Shown one piece after another: positions 51,567 to 59,608 of a stretch of 64,000 bases of DNA. Every line of letters begins with the position of its first letter. Position 1 is the first letter of the stretch. The translations under genes were made by a program, and so were the position numbers. The notes beneath the pieces were generated by a model. That model saw only the letters and a list, made by a program, of their open reading frames with translations, was not told where the DNA came from and made no database searches. Source of the stretch: an uncultured SAR86 cluster bacterium (GTDB lineage Bacteria; Pseudomonadota; Gammaproteobacteria; Magnimaribacterales; Magnimaribacteraceae); the NCBI GenBank assembly GCA_902574355.1, contig CACGNN010000001.1:62001-126000 (forward strand). Reading direction: 5' to 3'.

Positions 51567-53147
51567 TTAAATGATCTCTCCTAAGGCTCTAGCTCGTTCG
51601 GTAACAGATTCTTCATCTTCCTTTAAGTTTTTTGCGGCTAAGAATAGAGCTATGCTTGGTATTATTAATATGATTAATATCAATGCCATGGATGTTTGCA
51701 TTGCGTCACCAGCTGCATAACCTTGACTCTCAAAAGCATCACTAATCCTTCCTAAAGTGTAAGGTCCGAGTGCTAGACCTATCATGCTTAATGTAAGAAT
51801 GAAGAAAGCTCCAGCCATTGCCCTCATTCTAGGCAATACTAAATTTGTAACAGTAGTTGCAGCACAACCAACATAGACCGAACTACCAATGTGATATATG
51901 AAATTAAAAATGAGAGAAATATTTTTTGATTCAGCATAAATCATGCCAAAACAGCCCACAAGAGTAATGAGCACACCGCCTGCAAAAATTACATATAGCC
52001 TTCCCCCTACATATCTCTCGCGAAGCTTATCTCCAAAATAACCTCCTCCAATGACACCTATAAAAGACCCAATTGCTGTGATAAGACCAATTAGTGTTCC
52101 TATTTCTAAAGCAGACATTCCATGATTATTGATATAAAAAGATGGGGTAAAAGCTGAATAGGCATAACCTACAAAAGGTATACAAGGGAAAGCGATGAAA
52201 GAATATATAGCTGCTTTGCTTTTAAACATCAGCATAAAGGCGACAACATCTCTTTTGCTCAAACTTTGAATCCAAGTTGAGACTAAGTAAGTCCCAATTC
52301 CCCAAGCGGTCCATTGAAGGAAATCCCCTGTGAGATTATATAGAGCAAAGCATAAAACAAAGATTATAAAACCCATCAGGGCATTTATGCCTATAGACTT
52401 TAATGACTCTTTTTCGCTGAGGAGAGAAATAGGAGTTAATCCAATGAATTCTTTGAACGTGTCTTTAAAGGGTTCTTTGCTTGGCTCAGTGACAATCCCT
52501 TCACTGAGTCCTCTTACTGGCTCTTTTATAAAGAAAAAGGTGATTACCGATAATAAGATTCCTGGAAGCCCAACTCCCATAAACGCTGCTTGCCATCCTT
52601 TTAGACCAAAGGGAGCATGCGTATAATCAGGGTAAGCAGAATTCCATGTATCAAGAATTGCGCCTCCCAAGAACAAACCTATTCCTGCACCTATGTAAAG
52701 TCCACTTGAATAGATGGACAACACTGTGGCTCTTACTTTTGGAGAGAAATAATCTGAGAGTAATGAGTATGCTGAGGGGGATGCACTTGATTCGCCAATT
52801 CCTACACCAAATCTATAAATCGATAGACTGAGAAAAGACTTTGCTGTCCCTGAAAGGAATGTCATCAAACTCCAAAAAGCCAGACCGATACTTATTAAAT
52901 TTTTCCTATTCCAAGAATCAGCTAATTTACCCATAGGTATTCCTACTACTGAGTAAAAGACACCAAATGCTGTTCCAAATAAGAAACCTATATCGCTATT
53001 AGATATTCCTAAATCAGCTTTTATATCTTCAGCTAATATAGAAAGTATTTGCCTATCAATGAAATTAAAAATGTATACCAATACCAAAAGGCTCAAAGCA
53101 ATTTTTGCGTGATAGCCTCCAACCTCAGAATTTTTTTCTTCTGACAA
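51567..53147 (-). CDS. MFS transporter (Spinster/anion-symporter-like)
   Basis: A 526-aa protein with 12 helices. It has the MFS motif after helix 2 (GIPMGKLADSWNRKNLISIG) and VYIFNFIDRQILSILAEDIKADLGISNSDIGFL at the start, typical of the Spinster-like group of marine and sphingomonad MFS proteins. A long cytoplasmic centre (about residues 200-260) precedes the second half. Substrate unknown; its position 27 bases downstream of two MaoC genes and an acyl-kinase-like gene suggests a lipid, steroid or carboxylate. Confidence 0.88.
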   Translation of the reverse strand: MSEEKNSEVGGYHAKIALSLLVLVYIFNFIDRQILSILAEDIKADLGISNSDIGFLFGTAFGVFYSVVGIPMGKLADSWNRKNLISIGLAFWSLMTFLSGTAKSFLSLSIYRFGVGIGESSASPSAYSLLSDYFSPKVRATVLSIYSSGLYIGAGIGLFLGGAILDTWNSAYPDYTHAPFGLKGWQAAFMGVGLPGILLSVITFFFIKEPVRGLSEGIVTEPSKEPFKDTFKEFIGLTPISLLSEKESLKSIGINALMGFIIFVLCFALYNLTGDFLQWTAWGIGTYLVSTWIQSLSKRDVVAFMLMFKSKAAIYSFIAFPCIPFVGYAYSAFTPSFYINNHGMSALEIGTLIGLITAIGSFIGVIGGGYFGDKLRERYVGGRLYVIFAGGVLITLVGCFGMIYAESKNISLIFNFIYHIGSSVYVGCAATTVTNLVLPRMRAMAGAFFILTLSMIGLALGPYTLGRISDAFESQGYAAGDAMQTSMALILIILIIPSIALFLAAKNLKEDEESVTERARALGEII

Positions 53148-53174
53148 AGTTTTTCCTTTTTTTAAATTAGATGA

Positions 53175-53594
53175 TTAAGCTTCTATGGTTGCAGTAGCAC
53201 TACCAGTTATCACAGCAATATCATTTTGATTTGTTGTTTCAATCATAAGATCAATTACCTTAGATCCATCCTCTTCACGTATTTCAATGATAGTAGCTTT
53301 TCCAGTGAGTGTATCTCCCGGCCAAACTTGATTCGTGAATCTAACTCCGTATTTCTTCAATGCCCCATCACCAACGTAGTCTGTAAGCATAGTACCGGTA
53401 AGCCCCATGGATAACATCCCATGTGCAAACACACTTGGATATCCTGCTACCTGTGTTGTGAATATTTCATCGGTATGTAGAGGGTTATAGTCCCCAGAGG
53501 CTCCAGCATATTGAACTATTTGAGTTCTTTTCAGATCTTCAACTAATACTGCTGTATGAGTATCTCCAACTTTAATTTCATTTTCTTTAAGCAT
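53175..53594 (-). CDS. MaoC-family hotdog dehydratase/hydratase
   Basis: A 139-aa hotdog-fold protein. GASGDYNPLHTDEIFTTQVAGYPSVFAHGMLSMGL carries the hydratase-2 motif with catalytic Asp and His. Such proteins hydrate enoyl-CoA or dehydrate 3-hydroxyacyl thioesters; the short length suggests it pairs with the adjacent MaoC-N protein as HadA/HadB-type dimers do. Nine bases separate the two genes. Confidence 0.88.
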   Translation of the reverse strand: MLKENEIKVGDTHTAVLVEDLKRTQIVQYAGASGDYNPLHTDEIFTTQVAGYPSVFAHGMLSMGLTGTMLTDYVGDGALKKYGVRFTNQVWPGDTLTGKATIIEIREEDGSKVIDLMIETTNQNDIAVITGSATATIEA

Positions 53595-53603
53595 TTTTCT
53601 CTC

Positions 53604-54107
53604 CTAGCTATCTACAGCCCTTTCTGTTTGAACACCTACACCTGTTGCAGTTATAACTAACTCACCATCTTGATTTCTATATTCAGTTACACTTTCATTA
53701 AATTTTAATTTACCCGCTCTTTTGCTCTCTTTTTCCCATGAATTCCCTGGTTTTGTTGTAGCTGTCAGAATATCTCCAGCTTTTACAGGTTTGTGATATT
53801 CAAAATGCTGCTCAGCATGAAGCCCCATAGCTGCACCCCCTCCACTTCCACCTGAATCTTTAGATGGTTTAGCGCCTGATGCTTCTTTTCCTGAACCAAA
53901 CCATCCTTCGCCCCCTATTTTAGGCCTTAGAAAGTAATCAGGATCAAATTGAGCACTTGACTGTGCAAATGTAGGTGGAGCTATTATTCCTCCTAAGTCT
54001 GTTTTTTTAGCGTAGTCCTCATCATGATAAATTGGATTTGCATCTCCTACCGATCTTGCAAACATCATGATATGACTAGCCTCTACTAAAAATTTATCAA
54101 TTGCCAT
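53604..54107 (-). CDS. FAS1-like dehydratase (MaoC N-terminal-type) subunit
   Basis: A 167-aa hotdog protein of the MaoC_dehydrat_N type: FARSVGDANPIYHDEDYAKKTDLGGIIAPPTFAQ retains the G-D-x-N-P and His-Asp residues. A Gly/Ser-rich, flexible insert at about residues 72-96 (SGKEASGAKPSKDSGGSGGG) interrupts the fold; this may cover a large substrate channel. Forms a likely heterodimer with the MaoC protein next door. The kinase-like gene lies 9 bases upstream. Confidence 0.87.
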   Translation of the reverse strand: MAIDKFLVEASHIMMFARSVGDANPIYHDEDYAKKTDLGGIIAPPTFAQSSAQFDPDYFLRPKIGGEGWFGSGKEASGAKPSKDSGGSGGGAAMGLHAEQHFEYHKPVKAGDILTATTKPGNSWEKESKRAGKLKFNESVTEYRNQDGELVITATGVGVQTERAVDS

Positions 54108-54116
54108 ATTCCTCTC

Positions 54117-55181
54117 CTATAAAAAATTCTTTTTTACTAAATCCCATGCTTTATCAGATAAGTTCCTGACACCACTTGCTCTTTCCGCGGCATTTTCGTG
54201 AGCGGCTGTCCCATCTCTTACTCTACCTAATATGCCTTGTAAAATACCAGCTAATTTAAACAAATTATAGGCAGAATACAGATCCCATTCTTCAGTCAAA
54301 TCTATATTGATTTTTTCGGTATACATTTTTACGTAATCATCAATGACTGGAATGCCTTGATTTTTACAATAGGCTTTATCTGCTAGCTTTGGGTTCATTG
54401 TGTATTGAAGGCAGTGATAATTAAAATCTGCGCATGGATCACCCAAAGTGGAGAGCTCCCAATCTAGTATGGCAATGACATTAGGATCATTTTTCCCAAT
54501 CATCACGTTAGTTAAACTGTAATCTCCATGGACTATCCCCGTTATTTTTTCTGATGGTAAGTTTTTAGGTAGCCAATCTATTAGATTATTCATTGAATCA
54601 ATAGTCTCTGTTTCAGAATCAATATACTGCTTTGACCATCTTGAAACTTGTCGACCAACATAATTTCCTGGTTTTCCAAAGTCTTCCAGACCTATTTCAC
54701 TTGGGTTAACTAAATGTAGCTTAGCCATAGAATCATTCATTGATTCATATACACCTGAAGCCTCCTCCTTATCACTAGACTCCATTGCTGCATCCCATAA
54801 AACTCTTCCATCTTTAAATTCCATTAGATAGAAAGCGGTACCAATAACATCATCATCTTCACAAAGCGCGTAACTCTTCGGTACAGGAACATCAGTTTTA
54901 TTGAGACCAGTAATAACCTTATACTCTCTATCCACTGCATGGGCAGATTTTAATAACTTACCAGGAGGTTTACGTCTTAGAACGTAGGATTGATTCGGTG
55001 TTATAACTTTGTAAGTTGGATTAGATTGACCACCTTTAAATTCTTCTAATTTAATATCTCCTTCAAAACCATCTACATTTTCATACATGAAATCTTGAAG
55101 TTTAGAGACATCAAATTGATGTCTCTCCAGAACTTCCATAGTTCCAGTATTTTCATCAGTCTCGTGCAATTCGTTCCCCAT
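54117..55181 (-). CDS. ACAD10/11-like phosphotransferase (APH fold)
   Basis: A 354-aa protein kinase-like phosphotransferase. The ATP-loop YVLRRKPPGKLLKSAHAVDREYKVI, catalytic IVHGDYSLTNVMI and metal-binding ILDWELSTLGDP match the APH domain of mammalian ACAD10/ACAD11 and its bacterial homologues, which phosphorylate 4-hydroxyacyl-CoA so that a partner dehydrogenase can remove the phosphate. No acyl-CoA dehydrogenase is adjacent. First gene of the kinase-MaoC-MaoC-MFS run. Confidence 0.88.
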   Translation of the reverse strand: MGNELHETDENTGTMEVLERHQFDVSKLQDFMYENVDGFEGDIKLEEFKGGQSNPTYKVITPNQSYVLRRKPPGKLLKSAHAVDREYKVITGLNKTDVPVPKSYALCEDDDVIGTAFYLMEFKDGRVLWDAAMESSDKEEASGVYESMNDSMAKLHLVNPSEIGLEDFGKPGNYVGRQVSRWSKQYIDSETETIDSMNNLIDWLPKNLPSEKITGIVHGDYSLTNVMIGKNDPNVIAILDWELSTLGDPCADFNYHCLQYTMNPKLADKAYCKNQGIPVIDDYVKMYTEKINIDLTEEWDLYSAYNLFKLAGILQGILGRVRDGTAAHENAAERASGVRNLSDKAWDLVKKNFL

Positions 55182-55228
55182 GACTCAATAATAAGATAGA
55201 TGTAAAAATGATAAAAGAAAAAAATTAT

Positions 55229-55960
55229 CTAGTTTATGGATCGACCACCATCTACTTTTATCACTTGACCCGTTATATATTCTGCCTCGGATAAAAATAC
55301 TGCCAAAGATGAAATATCCTCTGGACAGCCAATCCTCCCTAAGGGTACTTTTGTTAATCTTTGCTTTTGTTGATCATCACTTAAGTCTTCATCCTCAGGC
55401 CATAGTATCGCTCCGGGAGAGATTGCATTTACCCTTATATCTGGGGCTAACTCCTTTGCTAAAGACTTAGTAATACCTTCCAAAGCAGATTTGGCACCCG
55501 AGTACAGACTGAAATTTTTTATACCACTTGGAGCTAATGTATCAGAAATATTTATGATGCATCCCTTACCTTTTTTTAAGAAGGGCAGAAGGGCTTGGGT
55601 TAAGAATAACGGAGTTGTTGCGTTAGTGGCCATCAAGTTATTCCACTCATCCATTGATGCATCTTCTATTGGAGTAGGGTAGAAACTAGATGCATTATTT
55701 ATTAAAACTGATAGCTCGTCAGTTATTTCAGACAAGCCTTGAGTCAATTTTTTAATTGAAGATTCATCATCAAAATCTGCCTGTAAAGTGAAACAAGAGT
55801 CTTTTCTAATTTCGTTTAAAGTTTTCTTTATCTCATTCGCGTCTGATTCAGAAGAATTGTAGTGAAATATGATATTGAAACCTTCGTTGTGGAAATGTTT
55901 ACAAGTAGTCTTCCCAATTCTTTTTGCACCACCAGTAAGGAAGATAAATTTTTGTTTCAT
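55229..55960 (-). CDS. Pteridine reductase/FolM-like SDR
   Basis: A 243-aa short-chain dehydrogenase. The cofactor site LTGGAKRIGKTTCKHF with NSSESDANEI suits NADPH; the catalytic Tyr and Lys are in SLYSGAKSALEGITK; DGGRSIN ends the protein. The TGGAKRIG motif and size resemble FolM and trypanosomal pteridine reductase, which reduce dihydromonapterin or dihydrofolate. Overlaps cca by 4 bases, and folB/folK lie 4 kb away, so a role in reduced pterins is inferred. Confidence 0.8.
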   Translation of the reverse strand: MKQKFIFLTGGAKRIGKTTCKHFHNEGFNIIFHYNSSESDANEIKKTLNEIRKDSCFTLQADFDDESSIKKLTQGLSEITDELSVLINNASSFYPTPIEDASMDEWNNLMATNATTPLFLTQALLPFLKKGKGCIINISDTLAPSGIKNFSLYSGAKSALEGITKSLAKELAPDIRVNAISPGAILWPEDEDLSDDQQKQRLTKVPLGRIGCPEDISSLAVFLSEAEYITGQVIKVDGGRSIN

Positions 55961-57021
55961 AATTTTTCTAGATAATTTTTGATGGCAGCTAATCTATCTG
56001 TATTTAATTTTTTTGCAATTAACTTACCTTCTCTTAATGTTTTATCAACACTGACATCACTGAGTAGATCATAAATTTCTATCCATTTTTCGGGCTTTAA
56101 TAATGACTCAATTATATATGAGGAAGCTTTTGAAGCTTTATAGAATCTCTCGGGCTTTCTTAACAAGTCACATTTATTTACTAGATCCATCAAAGACTCA
56201 GGGGATATCTCTTTACTAGAAAATAAATTTATCTGACTACAGATTTCAGATATCTCGCTGAACTCTTTGGGAGCATTAAAAGAGTTATTTATTTTCTCTA
56301 TATTCTCATTTTCTGAAATCGAAACGGACCACTTTATAGTGTGATCTTGATTGTCTGATGATGTCTTTTCAAGAGCATTAAGATTGAGATCTATAGGTTG
56401 GCAAATTTTTTCTAGGGCACCTACCTTTAAAAGAATAGAAAAATATTCCTCAGGATTGCTAGTAGAGAGAGCTTTATATGTTTCCACCCAGACTCTCTCT
56501 TTGCTTAGAGTCTCTATTTCTCCAGAAGAGCTAATTTTTTTCATTTGTTCTAGTGTTTTATTTTCTATTTTAAAATCTAAGAATTTGAGCTTAGAAGCAA
56601 ATCTTGCAACTCTTAGGACTCTCAAAGGATCTTCATCAAAGGAAGCAGAGACACTTTTAAGTAATTTATTTCTAATATCCTCCATCCCGCCATAAGGATC
56701 AATTAAATTACCATCTTTATCCTCTGCTATTGCGTTAATTGTCAGGTCTCGTCTAAGCAAATCTTCTTCTAACGTTACAGAAGAATCAAATTTAAATTCA
56801 AAACCTTTATGTCCTAGAGCCGTCTTTCGTTCTTGCCTTGCAAGGGCATATTCTTCCTTAGTTTCGGGATGTAAGAAAACAGGAAAATCTTTACCAATTT
56901 TTTTATATCCTTTATCGATTAGCTCACTTTCAGAGGCACCTACAACAACCCAGTCTCTTTCTTGAACCTCTATATTCAATAAGGCATCTCTAACTGCACC
57001 ACCAACTAAAAAAATATTCAT
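55957..57021 (-). CDS. cca: CCA-adding tRNA nucleotidyltransferase
   Basis: A 354-aa class II nucleotidyltransferase. LVGGAVRDALL and ERDWVVVG form the catalytic GGxVRD and DxD motifs, and LLRRDLTINAIAED is the nucleotide-binding RRDxxINA motif. It is shorter than E. coli Cca (about 410 aa): the C-terminal HD phosphohydrolase domain is not visible. The lone tRNA gene in the window already encodes CCA, so this enzyme is mainly for repair there. Ends in overlap with the SDR gene. Confidence 0.93.
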   Translation of the reverse strand: MNIFLVGGAVRDALLNIEVQERDWVVVGASESELIDKGYKKIGKDFPVFLHPETKEEYALARQERKTALGHKGFEFKFDSSVTLEEDLLRRDLTINAIAEDKDGNLIDPYGGMEDIRNKLLKSVSASFDEDPLRVLRVARFASKLKFLDFKIENKTLEQMKKISSSGEIETLSKERVWVETYKALSTSNPEEYFSILLKVGALEKICQPIDLNLNALEKTSSDNQDHTIKWSVSISENENIEKINNSFNAPKEFSEISEICSQINLFSSKEISPESLMDLVNKCDLLRKPERFYKASKASSYIIESLLKPEKWIEIYDLLSDVSVDKTLREGKLIAKKLNTDRLAAIKNYLEKL

Positions 57022-57025
57022 ATAT

Positions 57026-57859
57026 CTAATTTAGCTTATCACAGCTAAAGGTTGCTTTATCTTCTAGCCTTATCGCAGTTAACTTGTTGCCCCATGCACA
57101 ACCAGTATCTAGGGCCGTAATGTTATCTTTCCCAGTAATACCATTTAATGCTGCCCAATGACCAAACAGTATATGTGTATTTTCTTCTAAAATTTTCAGC
57201 TTATATTCAAACCAAGGTTTTAAATTATTGGGAGCTGTTTCAACCTTCCCTTTGTAATCCAATTCAAGAGATCCATCGGGATTGCAAAATCTCATTCTCG
57301 TTAAAAAATTAATATTTAATCTTGAGACTTCTTCATCTTTTTTACATTTATCTGGATGATCGGGTTTATTACCAAATATTTTTTTAAGAAATTTACGGTA
57401 GTCATTACCTACAAGGCTTGAGCTAAGCTTATTTGAATGACCAACCAGATCTTTTTTTGTCCAATGAGGTGGAATACCAGCATGTGTCATAACAAATTCT
57501 TTTTTACCTTCTTTTGTATCAATTGTCTTAATGAAATGAAAGGGAAGCGATCTTAACCAATCAATTAAGAAATCATCTTTTGAGCTATGTAAAATATCAT
57601 GGAATGTATCATTTTTGCTTATATCTCTGATTGAGTTTCGAACTGCAATTAAGTGGAGATCGTGGTTTCCCAAGACAATATGGCAATTTTCCCTAATAGA
57701 ATATAGAAAATCTAGACAGTTCAGAGATTCAGAACCTCTGTTTACCAAATCACCACAAAACCATAATTTATCTTCATCTTTATCAAATGAGATTTTTTTT
57801 AACAGGCATTGCAACTCGCTATAACAACCTTGCAAATCTCCGATAGCATAATTTGACAT
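57026..57859 (-). CDS. apaH: Diadenosine tetraphosphatase (symmetrical)
   Basis: A 277-aa metallophosphoesterase that splits Ap4A. YAIGDLQGCYSEL (D-x-Q in place of D-x-H as in ApaH), FCGDLVNRGSESL, VLGNHDLHL, MTHAGIPPHWT and LFGHWAALNG are all present. It shares one base with the rsmA stop (TAATG) and lies 4 bases upstream of the cca start. apaG, usually between rsmA and apaH, is missing. Confidence 0.96.
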   Translation of the reverse strand: MSNYAIGDLQGCYSELQCLLKKISFDKDEDKLWFCGDLVNRGSESLNCLDFLYSIRENCHIVLGNHDLHLIAVRNSIRDISKNDTFHDILHSSKDDFLIDWLRSLPFHFIKTIDTKEGKKEFVMTHAGIPPHWTKKDLVGHSNKLSSSLVGNDYRKFLKKIFGNKPDHPDKCKKDEEVSRLNINFLTRMRFCNPDGSLELDYKGKVETAPNNLKPWFEYKLKILEENTHILFGHWAALNGITGKDNITALDTGCAWGNKLTAIRLEDKATFSCDKLN

Positions 57860-58623
57860 TAGATGAGTGCTCCAGAAATTTTTACATAATCTTCAACTGA
57901 TATATTTTCTGGTCTACATTTTCTATCTATACCTAAGTCATCTAATTTTTCAGAAGATATAATTTTTTCAAGAGATTTTCCAACCATCTTTCTTTTATGC
58001 ATAAAAGCAATTCGTGTTACTTCTTGCAATCTTATTGCAATTGGATCATTTATACTTCTTCCCGCTATAGGATTAAATTTTATAAAGACACTCTCTACTT
58101 TCGGTTTTGGTGAAAAGCTTTCAGGCGAGATTAAAAAACAATACTCTGGCTCTGTTAGGTATTGAGTAATAACTGTGATTCTCCCAAAGTCTTTATTGTC
58201 ATTTTTAGCAATAAGCCTCTCTCCAAATTCCTTTTGTAACATAAAGTGCATATCACAAAAATTAGCTAAATATTTAAAACCCCAAAACATAATAGGCGTA
58301 GATAGGTTGTATGGTAAGTTTCCAATGACTCTAACTTTATTCGTAAAAATTTCTGTAGGATCAAAATCTAATATGCTTTTATTATGAACATAGAAATTTT
58401 TTTTATCTTCTAATTTCGTTAGTTTGTAAGATAATTCCTCATCTATTTCAACTGCATGAGTAGTATCTACTCTACTCGTAAGCTGTTTAGTAATTGCCCC
58501 TTTGCCTGGTCCTATTTCTAAAAAAATATCTTTGGAATCTGGATTGATAAACTGAAGTATTTGGTTTGTAACAGCTGGATCAATTAGAAAATTCTGCCCT
58601 AAACTTTTTTTAGCTTTTGGCAT
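57859..58623 (-). CDS. rsmA: 16S rRNA dimethyladenosine transferase
   Basis: A 254-aa methyltransferase (KsgA) that dimethylates A1518 and A1519 during 30S maturation. KKSLGQNFLIDPAVTNQI, FLEIGPGKGAIT (SAM motif), RVIGNLPYNLSTPIMF (the catalytic NLPY) and PKPKVESVFIKF are intact. Overlaps pdxA by 14 bases and apaH by 1 base in the conserved pdxA-rsmA-apaH order. Confidence 0.97.
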   Translation of the reverse strand: MPKAKKSLGQNFLIDPAVTNQILQFINPDSKDIFLEIGPGKGAITKQLTSRVDTTHAVEIDEELSYKLTKLEDKKNFYVHNKSILDFDPTEIFTNKVRVIGNLPYNLSTPIMFWGFKYLANFCDMHFMLQKEFGERLIAKNDNKDFGRITVITQYLTEPEYCFLISPESFSPKPKVESVFIKFNPIAGRSINDPIAIRLQEVTRIAFMHKRKMVGKSLEKIISSEKLDDLGIDRKCRPENISVEDYVKISGALI

Positions 58624-59608
58624 TCTCAGATCTTTTGCTCATTGAACATGCCATTTCTGTTGCTGCAAGAAGACTTGATTCATCAGCCTGACCAGTTCCA
58701 GTCTTATCATATGCAGTACCATGATCCACAGAAGTGCGAATGAATGGTAGTCCTAAAGTGATATTAACAGTCTCACCGAAACCCATAGTTTTAATTACTG
58801 GAAGTCCTTGATCATGGAACATTGCAAGAAAAGCATCTGCCTTTTCAGTTTTATCTAACTCAACGAAGGCTGTATCTGCAGAAACTGGGCCTATTATTTC
58901 TAGACCTTGCTCTCTTAATTTGTCCAAAGTTGGGCCAATAATATCTTTTTCTTCCCTACCTAAATAACCTCCATCTCCGGCATGAGGATTCAAACCGAGC
59001 ACTTTGATGATTGGATTTTCCAATTTCCAGTGATTTTTCAGAGACTGATTAATTATAGATATCGTGTTGATAAGAAGATCTTCATTTATATGAGAGGGAA
59101 CTTCACTGAGAGGTAGATGAGTTGTAGCTAATGCTATCTTGATTTTCTCATTAGCTAACATCATTACAACGTCCTTGGTATCACCAAGACTTGCTAGTTC
59201 TTCAGTGTGGCCAGTAAATGATACGCCTCCTTCATTCATTAATTCTTTATTTATTGGACACGTTACTACCGCATTGAATTCCTTTGCTATAGTTTTTTTA
59301 ACTGACTCTTTGAAAATAGACATTATGTATTTAGCTGTGCTTGGTTCAGGACTACCTGATTTTACTTCCGAGCTCATAGGTCTATCTACTACCCATAAAG
59401 ATTCATGAGTTAGAGAGTTTGAATCTTCACCGCTGTATTCCTTTACATCAACCTTAATCTTGATTTCTTCAGCTCTTTCTTTCAAGAGATCTATATTTCC
59501 AAAAATTACTGGTTTATAGGCTAGGGATTTCTTCTGACCAAAAGCTTTAATGCAGATATCGGGACCTATACCAGCTGGATCTCCAGAAGAGACAGCAATT
59601 TTGGTCAT
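58610..59608 (-). CDS. pdxA: 4-Hydroxythreonine-4-phosphate dehydrogenase
   Basis: A 332-aa enzyme of vitamin B6 synthesis. VSSGDPAGIGPDI at the N-terminus, FTGHTEELA, the metal-binding His triad including NPHAGDGGYLGREE and FHDQGL, and VDHGTAYD are PdxA hallmarks. It overlaps surA by 4 bases and rsmA by 14. PLP made here would serve GcvP and the aminotransferase. Confidence 0.97.
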   Translation of the reverse strand: MTKIAVSSGDPAGIGPDICIKAFGQKKSLAYKPVIFGNIDLLKERAEEIKIKVDVKEYSGEDSNSLTHESLWVVDRPMSSEVKSGSPEPSTAKYIMSIFKESVKKTIAKEFNAVVTCPINKELMNEGGVSFTGHTEELASLGDTKDVVMMLANEKIKIALATTHLPLSEVPSHINEDLLINTISIINQSLKNHWKLENPIIKVLGLNPHAGDGGYLGREEKDIIGPTLDKLREQGLEIIGPVSADTAFVELDKTEKADAFLAMFHDQGLPVIKTMGFGETVNITLGLPFIRTSVDHGTAYDKTGTGQADESSLLAATEMACSMSKRSENAKS

